Source of the DNA: Roseibium album | GTDB taxonomy: Bacteria; Pseudomonadota; Alphaproteobacteria; Rhizobiales; Stappiaceae | Assembly (NCBI GenBank): GCA_001404055.1 | Contig: CXTY01000035.1 | Location: 1-64,000 of the forward strand | Direction of reading: 5' to 3' | Length of the DNA: 64,000 bases | Shown here: one piece after another, positions 25,815 through 35,574 of the stretch | How the letters are laid out: each line of letters begins with the position of its first letter | How positions within the stretch are numbered: position 1 is the stretch's first letter | Made by a program: the position numbers and the translations under genes | The notes under the pieces: model-generated | Seen by the model: the letters and a program-made list of their open reading frames with translations, nothing else | Told to the model about the DNA's origin: nothing | Database searches by the model: none

Positions 25815-26068
25815 ACTCATATTGAGGGCGTTTTCGGGAGGCACATCACCCAGAATGGCTTGGCATCTGGAGTTTTGGGAGCAAGTGACTGGTCGTTGGA
25901 GCGTCTAGCCGCCCGTACAAGAAGCGCAACTTGCTTCTCCGCATTTTCAGAGAGCTCCGTTGCCGATGCTTGTGTCTTTGCATCTGCATTCTCCGGAAAC
26001 GTCAGGAACAAGAGCAACAAACAGAAGACCGCAAGTCCTGATCCACCAAAAATACGATAACCCAGCAT
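25815..26068 (-). pseudogene. N-terminal part of the gene interrupted by IS3
   Basis: The fragment begins with a good start (ATG at 26068 after GGGGGGAG) and a strong signal peptide (LAVFCLLLLFLTFP, cleavage near NADA). It continues with a helical segment (ATELSENAEKQVALLVRAARR). It runs to a stop just inside or at the IS end. With the fragment at 23718-24644 it is taken to form one exported protein of unknown function. Junction residues near the IS are uncertain. Confidence 0.5.
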
Positions 26069-26755
26069 ATTCTCCCCCCGGATAAATTTCAGCGGCACTC
26101 ATCAACCGCATTTTAACTTGCCCTACGCATTTCGGTAATTGAGACTGTTCCCATTAGCAAATACTTCTCAATTCAAATAATTCAAGAAATGACTGTTTCT
26201 GAGTAGACGTGCTTCTTGAGGATCCATTCCCCGAGCCCTAACTTCAAACTTTGTAATTTGGTCGAACGCCTTTCCAGCCGACTACCAAGCGCGGAAAAAC
26301 CGTTGCCGGCCTTTCAAGACCTTCAGTTTGGATGCACTATTTGCACTAAGGACGGAGATCGGCGGTTCGCTGCATTTCGCTCTGGTGACTGCTATGCGGA
26401 CTGACTGTTTTTCTCGATAGGACCGTTGGTGACATCATTTCGTTTATTGATTAGCTGCATTGATGAAACGCTCTGCGTTGCCGCGTTCCCAATTGGAACG
26501 CTGAAAGTCAAAATATTTTGTTGAAGCAGTTTTCCAATCAATATCTCCAAAAAATCATCGATATGCGTGCGCAGTGGAATCTTTCGAAATCAATGCCTTA
26601 GGTCGTTTGCGCGCAAGCTGCAGAGGCTCAAAGCGTAGCCTCCTGGTTCGGAAAGCATTGTGCTGATGGCAAGAGAGCAAAGGATGAAACTGTGGCGTTT
26701 CTGTGGGGATGGCCAGTGGGGCAGTCAGTTAAAATAGCTAAGTTATTGAAATAAT
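26069..26755. other. no supportable gene
   Basis: This 690-base stretch between the disrupted gene and tRNA-Pro is A+T-richer than its neighbours and has only short open frames without recognisable content. It may be decayed sequence of an insertion next to the tRNA. No integrase, attachment-site repeat or hairpin was identified. Confidence 0.4.
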
Positions 26756-26832
26756 TGGTCGGAGTGAGAGGATTTGAACCTCCGACCCCCTCGTCCCGAA
26801 CGAGGTGCGCTACCAGGCTGCGCTACACTCCG
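26756..26832 (-). tRNA. tRNA-Pro (anticodon CGG)
   Basis: The minus strand folds into a full cloverleaf of 77 bases. The acceptor stem is CGGAGTG/CACTCCG, the anticodon loop is TTCGGGA with anticodon CGG, the T-arm is GGAGGTTCAAATCCT, and the 3' CCA is encoded. Confidence 0.97.
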
Positions 26833-27169
26833 ACATGTCTGGGTTCAGCGTAAACCCAACGGGAACAACGAGGCAAGGCCGCGCTGCGTGGAGGGTCATT
26901 TAGCAAAGCGGACCAGATCCCGCAAGACCTTTACTCCAGCGCTCCGTGGTTTTTTGAAATTGTGAATATCGCCAAGGGGATAGTTCTTTCAGGCAATCAA
27001 ATTGCGCCCAGCCAAAGGCCCGTTTGAATGCTCTTTTTTTGCTGGAACCTGCGGGTTTGGAGAATGCAGAAAACGCTTCTGGGGAAAACCTCCCGTTTGG
27101 GTGAAAAGATTGGGGGGCAGAAGGCTTGCGCATCTGAAACGAGATCGCTATACAGCATTCCCACAGCGA
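26833..27169. other. inter-tRNA region without supportable gene
   Basis: This stretch separates the minus-strand tRNA-Pro from the plus-strand tRNA-Gln and must hold both promoters. A short inverted repeat (GGGTT/AACCC) lies near 26840-26860. Frames that cover it run through the tRNA genes and are not believable. Confidence 0.4.
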
Positions 27170-27244
<75 letters not shown>

Positions 27245-27411
27245 GCTTTCTTCCTGATCCCCAAAAGTGAATTGAATTTTCTGCGCTGCGGAGAACTTGA
27301 GCGTTTGGCCACGTGGTCTTGCAACTAGGTTTGGCTCTCTCTTTGAATGCAATTTAACGCGACAGGCTCTAAAGCTGCAAAGCTACTGCGTTCCCGGGAG
27401 TGTTCCGACAG

Positions 27412-29454
27412 CTACACCTGTGTCGCCCACTCCGCAATTACGGCCCAGCCGAGTGCATTCGTACCGCAGCAGCTAACTGTTGTGGATTGGCTTGCCAAAG
27501 TCGGTGCACATGCAAAAGACGCAGGTGCTGCGCAACAGGAGCACCCAGCCAAGCTTCCACGTTGCGCAACCAGCGAGATGTCGGCAGAAGCATTGAGCCG
27601 CGCGGTCGTCTTTTGAAAAATTCTCTTTGTGGGAGAAAACGAGGCCTTGTCTATTTTAGGCGTGTCGCCGACGGGAAAGACTTCGCCCTCGAGCACCGTA
27701 CCCCAAATTCCAATGTCCTTGATTGCATCAGGTGCCACTTCAAACGGATCTTCCTCCAGGATGGTAAAATTGGCGAACTTACCCGGTGCGATGGAGCCAA
27801 GTTCCGTCTCAAGTCGCAGTGATTGAGCGGCATCGATCGTCACAGCACGCAAGCAATCCTCGACGGGGAGCCGGTGTTCGGGGCCTGCGACCCGGCCAGA
27901 GACGGTTGTCCTGTTCACCCCCGCCCAAACGAGGAACAGTGGCTCTCCCGGCGCCATGGGTACATCGGAATGAAACGAGATCGGTATGCCGTTCTTTTTG
28001 ATCGGGCCGACAGGCACAATGTCGTCCGCTCGCTCCTGACCAAGACCCAATTCTCCGTAACGATCCGACAAGGCGGTTACATAATACGGATTGGCGCTAA
28101 CGATGCAGCCAAGTTCGGCGATCCGGTCAGCCTGGTCGTCTCGAGCGTATCCGAAATGGACCAAAGTCGTGCGATGGTCTGGCCGCGGCATCCGGCGCAT
28201 GTTCCGCTCGACGGCGTCCAGGATCATGTCGACGGCGAGGTCGCCTGTCTGATGTACGTGGATCTGATATCCGGCCTCCCAATACGCATCGAAGGTCGCG
28301 TTGAACGCGCCCGGTTCCATGATCCACTCGCCGTGAAAGTCGCCACCAACATAGGGTTCAGAGACCTGCATGGCGAGACTGTAGATCGCTCCATCGGCGA
28401 AAAGCTTCACTTGCTTCGGTAAGAACGCGGTTTTGCCTTCGCCCCATTCGAGCAGCTTCTCGGTTTCCTGGATCATTGTTCCGTCTTCGAGGTGCAAGGC
28501 GGCAAGGGACTTGCCGTCTGCGATAAAATAAGTCCGGAGCGGACTATCGGGCACCGAGAAGACGGCATTCGTCGCTTGCTGAAGCGGCCTTGACAGCACA
28601 CCACCCGGTTCGGCCGCCACGGTCACACCTGCGCGATGCATGTATTCTCTGGTCAACCTCAATCCTGCGCCGAGGCGCTCGGGTGTTGCCAGAACTGGTG
28701 CGACCGCCGGCACCACCGCGAACATTCCCGCCTCAAAGAAGTGACCGTCCCTAAAGCTCGATTGTTCACGCGCAATGCCCTCAAATCCATTCACGAACGC
28801 TTCGGTGATACCAAGAAGATCCAGCGCTGCTGTGTTCAGGATGAGCTCATGCGCCGACCGGTGCAATATGACGATAGGGCGCGTGGTGCTGATTTCATCG
28901 AGTTGCGCGCGCCTGATTTCTCCATGAAAGAAATGGTGATAGCCCCAAGTGAGCAGCAACGTGTCGGGTTCGCTCATCGCCGCTTCCGCGGCTTCGAGCC
29001 GGGCACGATATTCTTCTGCGTTTATCGCCGCCCTTGAAAGACCGGTCGGTATGTTCCAGTCCTCGATTGAAATGATCTCTGCCGTGAGCGTCAATGCAGC
29101 CAGGAAAGGATGTACATGTTGATCGATGAGACCTGTGATGATCACCTTGTTGGCAAAGGTCTCATCAATTCGGAAGGGCTGATCTCCAATCCGCTCCAGA
29201 AGTTTTGCGCGCGGGCCAGCTGCCAGTATCCGATCTCCGACGACAGCAACCGCATCGATATCGTGCTCGTTGCCCTCCATCGTAATGACCCTTCGGGCCG
29301 TGTAGACGGTAATCTCGGGCAATAATTTAAGCTGCCCGCCAAGATCTTGCAGCGCCGATGCACCCAGAGCTGAAGTCGCGAAGGTAATCGCCGTGGCGGA
29401 AGTTCCCGCGAGAAGAGCCAGGGCTTTCCGGCGGTTAAAAACTGTAGTGGTCAT
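27412..29454 (-). CDS. amidohydrolase (YtcJ-like), Tat-exported
   Basis: A protein of 680 residues with a twin-arginine leader (NRRKALALLAG), a composite beta domain and a metal-dependent TIM barrel of the amidohydrolase superfamily. The metal site IDQHVHP, a later HVHQTGD and the C-terminal HSDVPMAPGEP are typical of the YtcJ/N-substituted formamide deformylase group. The ATG at 29454 fits the Tat leader; eight residues further upstream are possible. The last 45 residues are unusual, with a Cys-rich segment (GCSCCAAPASFAC, then SCC). It stands alone between tRNA-Gln and the ArsR gene. The substrate is unknown. Confidence 0.88.
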   Translation of the reverse strand: MTTTVFNRRKALALLAGTSATAITFATSALGASALQDLGGQLKLLPEITVYTARRVITMEGNEHDIDAVAVVGDRILAAGPRAKLLERIGDQPFRIDETFANKVIITGLIDQHVHPFLAALTLTAEIISIEDWNIPTGLSRAAINAEEYRARLEAAEAAMSEPDTLLLTWGYHHFFHGEIRRAQLDEISTTRPIVILHRSAHELILNTAALDLLGITEAFVNGFEGIAREQSSFRDGHFFEAGMFAVVPAVAPVLATPERLGAGLRLTREYMHRAGVTVAAEPGGVLSRPLQQATNAVFSVPDSPLRTYFIADGKSLAALHLEDGTMIQETEKLLEWGEGKTAFLPKQVKLFADGAIYSLAMQVSEPYVGGDFHGEWIMEPGAFNATFDAYWEAGYQIHVHQTGDLAVDMILDAVERNMRRMPRPDHRTTLVHFGYARDDQADRIAELGCIVSANPYYVTALSDRYGELGLGQERADDIVPVGPIKKNGIPISFHSDVPMAPGEPLFLVWAGVNRTTVSGRVAGPEHRLPVEDCLRAVTIDAAQSLRLETELGSIAPGKFANFTILEEDPFEVAPDAIKDIGIWGTVLEGEVFPVGDTPKIDKASFSPTKRIFQKTTARLNASADISLVAQRGSLAGCSCCAAPASFACAPTLASQSTTVSCCGTNALGWAVIAEWATQV

Positions 29455-29914
29455 GGTATCTCGCCAAGGTCGTTGCATCTTCGATTTGAAGTGACGATAG
29501 CATAGGCGTCAAGTTGAACAACTCAGGAGTAGACCTTCTTGCCAAGCGCAGCGAAGGTCCGAAATCCGCCCTTCTTTACATGATTGGCGATTGAAGCCCA
29601 CCGTTTGGATTTCGGTCCAGACCGTCCTTTAGCGATCGCGCAAGGCGCTCACGACTTTGTTTCCACTATCCAGCCTTCGCCTGGTTCGATCACGTGGGTG
29701 ATCACCGAGGCAATCCATTCAATGGAAGCGATTGCCGCTTCGAAGCCGGTCGGGATTACCGGCGCACCGGCATCGGCTTCCGGTCGACCTTGTTATGAGT
29801 GTGCCCGCTGCAACAACAATGTTACGCCGATAGGGCACCGGCATGCCGGCGCGATTATTAACCAGCACTAATTAAACCACTTGATTAATTAACTGGATGA
29901 CTTAATAACAAATC
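29455..29914. other. intergenic region, no supportable gene
   Basis: This stretch lies between the divergent amidohydrolase and ArsR genes. Its last 70 bases are AT-rich with repeated TTAATTA words that could be the ArsR-type operator. A plus-strand frame at 29584-29871 shows no recognisable protein. Confidence 0.4.
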
Positions 29915-30253
29915 ATGGAACAGGCAGAGCAACTTGATGCGGCATTCGCCGCGTTGGCCAACCCGACCCGCCGGGCAATCCTTGCACGCCTCGCGCGCGG
30001 TGAGGCGACGGTCAATACACTGGCAGAACCCTTTGAGATGAGCTTGCCGGCCGTCTCCAAGCACATTCAGGTATTGGAGAACGCCGGGCTGATCACACGG
30101 GGCCGGAACGCACAGTTCCGGCCCTGCATGTTGAATGCGAAGCCGTTGGAGGCCGTCGCCCACTGGACGGATCAATACAGGCATATCTGGGAAGCCAGGT
30201 TCGATGTGATGGATAAATTGATAGAAGCAATGAAGGATACCAATAATGACTGA
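29915..30253 (+). CDS. ArsR-family transcriptional regulator
   Basis: A 112-residue winged-helix repressor (FAALANPTRRAILARLARGE, recognition helix MSLPAVSKHIQVLE). It lacks the Cys pair of metal-sensing ArsR proteins and belongs to the group that is paired with SRPBCC/AHSA1 proteins. Its stop overlaps the start of the following gene by eight bases, which indicates an operon. The AT-rich repeat (TTGATTAATTAA) just before the start is a likely autoregulatory site. Confidence 0.92.
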   Translation: MEQAEQLDAAFAALANPTRRAILARLARGEATVNTLAEPFEMSLPAVSKHIQVLENAGLITRGRNAQFRPCMLNAKPLEAVAHWTDQYRHIWEARFDVMDKLIEAMKDTNND

Positions 30254-30731
30254 TCAGCCAAGCTGGGTGGAAATACAGCGCGAATTTGATGCTCCTATTG
30301 ATGTTGTCTGGGCGATGTGGACAGACCCAAATCTGTTCAAGCAATGGTACGGCCCAAAGGGAATGAGCATACCAACAGCTGAAATGGACGTGGTCATTGG
30401 CGGTACGCGCAAAATCTGCATGGAAATGAAATCCCCGGAGCGCACAATGAGCATGTGGTTCACCGGTGTTTATAAAGAGATCAATCGCCCCTCACGGCTT
30501 GTCTACACCGAGAGCATGTGTGACGCCGACGGCGTAATCATCTCACCGCAAAGCATGGGAATGCCAGAAGGCCACCCGGATATCACTGAAGTCATTGTGA
30601 AACTCAGCGAAAACGACGGCAAAACCGTTATGACAATGGTTCATGTCGGCGTTCCGGAAGGTTCTGCGGGTGCTGGCGGCTGGAACCAGGCGATTGACAA
30701 GCTTGCCGAAGCTTTGAAAAACAGAACGTAA
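30246..30731 (+). CDS. SRPBCC/AHSA1-domain protein
   Basis: A 161-residue cytoplasmic protein with the START-like hydrophobic-pocket fold. The family start REFDAPIDVVWAMWTDP and the WYGPKGM segment are clear. Such proteins bind lipids or small ligands or assist stress functions, and the exact role of this group is not known. It is co-transcribed with the ArsR-type repressor, the usual arrangement for this pair. Confidence 0.92.
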   Translation: MTDQPSWVEIQREFDAPIDVVWAMWTDPNLFKQWYGPKGMSIPTAEMDVVIGGTRKICMEMKSPERTMSMWFTGVYKEINRPSRLVYTESMCDADGVIISPQSMGMPEGHPDITEVIVKLSENDGKTVMTMVHVGVPEGSAGAGGWNQAIDKLAEALKNRT

Positions 30732-31023
30732 GATATTCATTGCGGACATTCCGAACGTCATCCAGACGACAGGTTTGTCCGCATGGCAGCCGACCGCTTT
30801 GCCTATGAAGTGGTCGGCTCCCTTTTACCAATGCCCGCTGATGGCCTGACAGTTTGGGCCATACCTACAAAACTCGTCGGTGTGGCGAATGGCGCGTTCG
30901 GGATTCTGGCGTCCAGTCGGCTGGCAGAACAAGGTAATCCCGGCTCTAACTACGTTGGGGTCAATACCTTTACAAAGCCCCAGTATTGGTGTGAGAAAAT
31001 ATAAATGATTAAAGTCAATTAGC

Positions 31024-31737
31024 TTAGCCAACCCGCCTAACAGATAGAATTTGGCCTGTCTTACGGATTTCAAACCGTTTGAGATTGCGAACAAGTTCGC
31101 TCAGATTTTTGTACCCGTAGGTGCGCGTGTCAAAATCGGAATTTGCAGCAACTATATGCGTACCTAGAGCCGAAAGCGAATACCAGTCATCATCCTGTTC
31201 GATTTTGTCCATCGCTGCAGTGATCAGTGGAACTGCGTCCTTTGCAGGAAGCTTGTTGCTTTTTGTTTGCGTTCCAGGCTTGGAGGGCACAGTTTCATCT
31301 ATGATATTCTCGATAAGCACAAATCGATTGCAGACGTTACGCAGGCTTTCAGGGGTCTTACGTTCACCAATGCCAATAACCTCTAGGCCTTGTTCTCGAA
31401 TACGATTGGCAAGCGCAGTAAAGTCGCTGTCAGAACTAACTAGCACAAACCCATCGAAGCGGCCTGCATGTAGAATATCCATGGCATCAATTACCAAGCC
31501 GATATCACTAGCATTCTTACCTTTAGTATTTGCAGTTTCTTGATGTGCAACCAACCCGTGTTCGCGAACGGTTTCAGCCCAGCCTCTTAGTTGCTCGCTA
31601 GACCAATCGCCATAAACTCTTCGCAGCGCTAGTTCACCAAACGTTGCGATCTCTTTTAGGATTGATTCAGCATAGTTTGCCGGAATGTTGTCGGCGTCGA
31701 TCAGCACTGCAAAAAGTGGGCGGTTTCGTTTGATCAT
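31024..31737 (-). CDS. NYN-domain protein with C-terminal LOTUS/OST-HTH
   Basis: A 237-residue protein. Residues 8-150 form a NYN (PIN-like) ribonuclease domain with the acidic residues of the family in VLIDADNIP, NASDIGLVIDAMD and VSSDSDF. The C-terminal 70 residues (ALGTHIVAANSDFDTRTYGYKNLSELV) match the OST-HTH/LOTUS RNA-binding fold. The ATG at 31737 follows AGGGGGAT; codons further upstream would add a charged leader. Similar proteins are thought to cleave or bind RNA. It is monocistronic. Confidence 0.88.
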   Translation of the reverse strand: MIKRNRPLFAVLIDADNIPANYAESILKEIATFGELALRRVYGDWSSEQLRGWAETVREHGLVAHQETANTKGKNASDIGLVIDAMDILHAGRFDGFVLVSSDSDFTALANRIREQGLEVIGIGERKTPESLRNVCNRFVLIENIIDETVPSKPGTQTKSNKLPAKDAVPLITAAMDKIEQDDDWYSLSALGTHIVAANSDFDTRTYGYKNLSELVRNLKRFEIRKTGQILSVRRVG

Positions 31738-31950
31738 TAGTATCCCCCTAAACAACACCCCCGATTTTGGGGAAGCTGTATTCATATTTTTCCTTTTTCT
31801 GCTGTGCTTACAAGTCCTCCGGCAAAAATCGGATTGTCCCACCCAGTCCTGGAAGAGCTCTTTCTGCGACCCGTTCTTGAGCGTTACAGATTGAGATAAA
31901 CCACCAGCTCGCTTTTGAGCCAACAATCTCCATCAGACCTCTTCTTCTAT

Positions 31951-33204
31951 TTACGCAACCAGTGATGTCATGACGGTCAGGAAACGGGATACTTCCTGTT
32001 CTGTATTGTAATGGCAGAATGACACCCGGACACAGCTGTCCTGTTTTAGCGGCGTCAGGATATTGCCCGAATAATGGTCGGCCTTGCGCACATGGGTGCG
32101 TATTCCGTGTTCATTCAGATTGGCAACGATATCAGCCGCAGTCCGTCCATTTATCGTAAAGGAGACCAGGCCTTCGCGGTGTGGGTTTTCAATGCTGGCA
32201 AGCACCGTGACACCTTCCATTTCCGCCAGCCCCTTCAGGTTGCCGGTGCCGTGTAGCATCGCGTTTGTCAGCGTCTCTTCATGCGCAATGATGGCGTTCC
32301 CCGCGGCAATAATCTTTGCCCGCGGATCGCTTTCTTCCGAAACTTCAGAACCCAGCCATTCGAAATAGCGGATTACCTCTGACAAAGTGGCATAAGCGCC
32401 GGTGTCACGGGTGCCCAGTTCCCACTGTTTCGGCGGGCCATCCAGCAACACATTGTGCGGCAATTCCGTCAACCGGTCGGAGATCCAGCCAACACCATAT
32501 CCATGGCGCGAAAACATCTTGTATGGCGAAATCGCATAGCCGTCGATGTCGTAGCTATCGACATCAAGAAGCCCGTGCGCGGCATGCTGGATGCCGTCGA
32601 CAATGATGATGCAATCAGGTGCAACGGCACGTATCACCTTGCTGATTTCGCCAACATCATTGCCAATGCCAGTGACAGGAGACGTGTGAAGTATCGTTGC
32701 GACGCGGGTGTCCTTGGTCACAACACCCGCATAATCCTGCGCGGTGACATCACCCGTTTCATCATTGTGGACAACGCGGATCAGTTCTTTGTCCGCGATC
32801 CCGGCCCAGCGTGTCGCAGCGCTTCGGGTGGCTGGATGTTCTACCGTTGAGCTGACGACATTGCCGCCTGGTGCGGTTCCCAGACACGCCGTGCTGATCA
32901 TCCGAAACAGCACCTCGGTGCCGCTTTCACCAAGGAACACTTGCCCGCACGAGGCGTTGAGGAACAGGTGCATATCTTTGCGGGCCTGATCAATAACGCG
33001 CATCAGTTCATGCGAGGCGGGATTATCGCGGCCCTGATTATCGGGGATTGCGGCGTACTCCGCTGTTCGCGTAACAACCGACTTCAAGGTGAGTGCACCT
33101 CCCGCATTTTCAAAGAAGACACGTTCACCCTGAAACGGACATGCATCAACATGGGCGAAGCGCGCGCGGATTTCGTTTAGCAGATTTTCGTTAAATCCCA
33201 GCAT
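31951..33204 (-). CDS. class V aminotransferase (cysteine desulfurase-like fold)
   Basis: A 417-residue PLP enzyme. The PLP Lys lies in ISPYKMFSRHG. The upper part has the NifS-like NAGGALT, GTEVLFRM and VEHPATRSA segments. The catalytic Cys loop of desulfurases is not obvious; the C-terminal DSCVRVSFCHYNTEQE is typical of the family's final domain. It may be a desulfurase-like, isopenicillin-epimerase-like or other aminotransferase. The start at 33204 follows AAGGAA. Its 5' neighbour is a 620-base gap and no pathway partner is evident. Confidence 0.85.
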   Translation of the reverse strand: MLGFNENLLNEIRARFAHVDACPFQGERVFFENAGGALTLKSVVTRTAEYAAIPDNQGRDNPASHELMRVIDQARKDMHLFLNASCGQVFLGESGTEVLFRMISTACLGTAPGGNVVSSTVEHPATRSAATRWAGIADKELIRVVHNDETGDVTAQDYAGVVTKDTRVATILHTSPVTGIGNDVGEISKVIRAVAPDCIIIVDGIQHAAHGLLDVDSYDIDGYAISPYKMFSRHGYGVGWISDRLTELPHNVLLDGPPKQWELGTRDTGAYATLSEVIRYFEWLGSEVSEESDPRAKIIAAGNAIIAHEETLTNAMLHGTGNLKGLAEMEGVTVLASIENPHREGLVSFTINGRTAADIVANLNEHGIRTHVRKADHYSGNILTPLKQDSCVRVSFCHYNTEQEVSRFLTVMTSLVA

Positions 33205-33827
33205 CTTGTTTCCTTGAAGCGACCAGTTTGAACACAATCCTAGTGCTTGAACTTCAAATCTTTTAGGATGTAATTGTTGTCGTCACCTAAAGGAAAAGTA
33301 TTGGATAGCCGATTTCTCCAAAGTTTGATAACCGTTATTGAACATGGGTAGATCGCTCAGGCGGCCCGCTCGCTCAATCTGACCCCTTTGCCCGATTTGG
33401 CGGAACAATGGGTCATCTCGACGATTTACCGGCAAGACTCCTCGCGGCTTAAAAAATAGAACTGTTCGACACGGTGCTGAATAAACTGACGAGCGTGTGA
33501 TGAATAACAAAATGGGCAATTAGACGGTCCAGCTGCCGTCCGTCAGAGCCTGTTTGTCTGGTCAGTTTGCAATGCTCCGACCTGGCCACCTGCCTCGGCG
33601 GCTTGCGCCCGATCCTTCCGGCTGGGCTGGATTGCAATGGTGAGAAAAGGGGCGAGCAACAATCCAAACGAAGCACTGCAAATGCTAATCTCCTGGTTGC
33701 TTTTCTTGTTTTGTAACAAACTTTAAGTTGCGCGAAAATCAAATCTACGCTCTTCTGGGTTGCGCGCCACGAACGCCGCAGGCTTCCATTTTTTGGAGGA
33801 GGTCAAGCACTTCCGGGGAGAGTTAAA
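33205..33827. other. intergenic region, no supportable gene
   Basis: Over 600 bases between the divergent aminotransferase and decarboxylase genes. Two minus-strand frames (33283-33519 and 33449-33742) have no recognisable domain and overlap each other. The last 50 bases hold the GGGGAG ribosome site of the next gene. Both promoters must be here. Confidence 0.4.
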
Positions 33828-35192
33828 ATGCAAATCTCTTACAGCAGTTCCAAGCACCGTCCTTTTCCAAGCAGTTATCGAACCGGTTGGTTGCCAGAAC
33901 CTGGAAGTGAAAGCTGGGGTAAGTTTCATGAGGAAGTCTCTCAAGCTGTGGAGACCCAGGAAGCGGAGTTGGATCCAAGCGTTCAGGAGTTGCTGGAATT
34001 CCTGAAAGGCAACCCGATCGTCGCTTATCTGATGGCGTCTGCCTGCCGTCAGAACGAAACAATGCGAAACACGCGGGATCTGGATACCGACGGGGTCCCG
34101 ATACCGGCCATTCCGAGTGCGGAGTATTTCGCTCTTGTCTGCAATTTCCTTCTGACCTGGTGGCCGCGTTACATTGACGACGACCTCGTTGGCTTGCCGT
34201 TCTCAGGTTTTACTGTCGGCATCGACCCTACGCTTCCCGGGTCGCAACTCTTTGGGTTGCCGCAATTCAACGAGAAGATGGCCGCTGTTTTGAACAAGTG
34301 GCATCAGTTTCTGGGAACACTTGAGTCGGCGAAAGGCTTCACGGTCGAAGGCGAACAGTGGCTATCGCCAAAAGCCAAGGAAACCTACCAGTTCGATCTT
34401 TGGAAAAAGGACAACCCGACGCTACCCTATTGGAATTCCTGGAACTCCTTCTTCACGCGTCAGTTTAAAGACCGGAATACCGCACGGCCGATTGCTGATC
34501 CGGATTCAAATCAAACAGCAATATGCCCCAATGATGGGTCCGTTTTCCGTTGGGAATGGAACGTTGCTGCGGACGACACCTTTTGGTTCAAGGATATGAA
34601 CTACTCCTTGCGAGATATCCTGAGTTCAACGGTTCCGGAACAGCAAGCGGTGATCGACGCGCATGGGCTCGTCGACATGTTCACCGGTGGGTACGTGTTC
34701 CAGACCTATCTGAATCCCTATAATTTCCACCGATGGTGGGTGCCGGTAAATGGAACAATCCTCTTTGACCCGATCTGCATCCCAGGGGCGTTTTTCAACA
34801 AGTTGGTATTGCCTGATTTTGGTGGGGCAACGACGGCCTCGCTACCGTATCTGACGGAAGTCAACGCTCGGGGTCTTATCGTCTTTGAAACCAAGGACTA
34901 TGGCCGTGTGTGTTGCATTCCACTGGGCATGAGCGAGGTCTCGTCGATCACCTTCAACGATCAAATGACCGCAGGGGCGCAAGTCAACAAGGGGCAGGAG
35001 ATGGGCATGTTCAACTATGGTGGCTCATCCTTTGTCATAATTTACGAAAACCTTCCCGACAAACAGCTCGTCTTCATGGACGCTGACGGCAAGCACTATC
35101 CGCAGCGACCAGAGACGGCGACAAGCAGCGCGGGCGCTGGTGGCAATGTCACCAACATCGGATCGCAAATAGGCGTCTGGTATTCGCGCTGA
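33828..35192 (+). CDS. phosphatidylserine decarboxylase-related decarboxylase (PsiD-like)
   Basis: A 454-residue pyruvoyl-type decarboxylase. The N-terminal part (ELLEFLKGNPIVAYLMA and PRYIDDDLVGLPF) corresponds to the domain found ahead of the PSD domain in fungal tryptophan decarboxylases such as PsiD. The PSD part has FFTRQFKDRNTARPI, FTGGYVFQTYLNPYNFHRW and, near the C-terminus, the self-cleavage motif YGGSSFVI (Gly399-Ser400), in place of the LGST of phosphatidylserine decarboxylase. It should therefore generate a pyruvoyl group. Fungal relatives decarboxylate aromatic amino acids; the substrate here is unproven. The start follows GGGGAGAG. Confidence 0.85.
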   Translation: MQISYSSSKHRPFPSSYRTGWLPEPGSESWGKFHEEVSQAVETQEAELDPSVQELLEFLKGNPIVAYLMASACRQNETMRNTRDLDTDGVPIPAIPSAEYFALVCNFLLTWWPRYIDDDLVGLPFSGFTVGIDPTLPGSQLFGLPQFNEKMAAVLNKWHQFLGTLESAKGFTVEGEQWLSPKAKETYQFDLWKKDNPTLPYWNSWNSFFTRQFKDRNTARPIADPDSNQTAICPNDGSVFRWEWNVAADDTFWFKDMNYSLRDILSSTVPEQQAVIDAHGLVDMFTGGYVFQTYLNPYNFHRWWVPVNGTILFDPICIPGAFFNKLVLPDFGGATTASLPYLTEVNARGLIVFETKDYGRVCCIPLGMSEVSSITFNDQMTAGAQVNKGQEMGMFNYGGSSFVIIYENLPDKQLVFMDADGKHYPQRPETATSSAGAGGNVTNIGSQIGVWYSR

Positions 35193-35212
35193 CTTAGGGG
35201 AGGGCGTTCCTG

Positions 35213-35574
35213 ATGTGTACGACCATGATCATCACCAAAGGCGCCTGCGCCGATGGTGCCATGTGGATATCCGACAATTGCAAACGCAACTTGAAATAAG
35301 AGGCGAGCAGGCGCTGTCGCAGTGGGATCAGCATGCGCAGGGGAACGGGGACCGTCGTGCAGTGACCGAAGCTGCAAAAGAGTTCTCCAACGGCCTGGTG
35401 CGGCGTTGGTGGCAGCTGTCAGACCTGCTGATTGCCAAATACTCTGATGGTTCTGTCAAGGGATCAAAAGAGAAGCCGCAAAATTCAGCGGCAGTTCCAA
35501 TCTGCTACCCTTCGGAGTGGCTGGGAAAAACTGATTGTCCAGATGGCCCCACCTCCTACGACATGAAGTTATAG
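35213..35574 (+). pseudogene. peptidase C69 (dipeptidase) remnant with internal deletion
   Basis: The 28-codon frame from ATG 35213 (MCTTMIITKGACADGAMWIS) matches the N-terminus of peptidase family C69, where the Cys at position 2 becomes the catalytic nucleophile. It ends at a stop at 35297. In another frame the following 90 residues (VRRWWQLSDLLIAKYSDG, then YPSEWLGKTD and GPTSYD) match the C-terminus of the same family. About 400 residues between are missing. It directly follows the PsiD-like gene with its own Shine-Dalgarno (GGGGAGGG), so it was probably once in the same operon. Confidence 0.75.

Noticed and set aside
26216-26404. Short frame between the IS-split gene and tRNA-Pro
   Set aside because: Short, in AT-rich sequence, no support for translation.
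29584-29871. Plus-strand frame upstream of the ArsR gene
   Set aside because: No domain and no start signal; the region is better explained as promoter DNA.
33449-33742. Minus-strand frame of 97 residues in the gap before the PsiD-like gene
   Set aside because: It starts without a Shine-Dalgarno, overlaps another frame and has no recognisable content.
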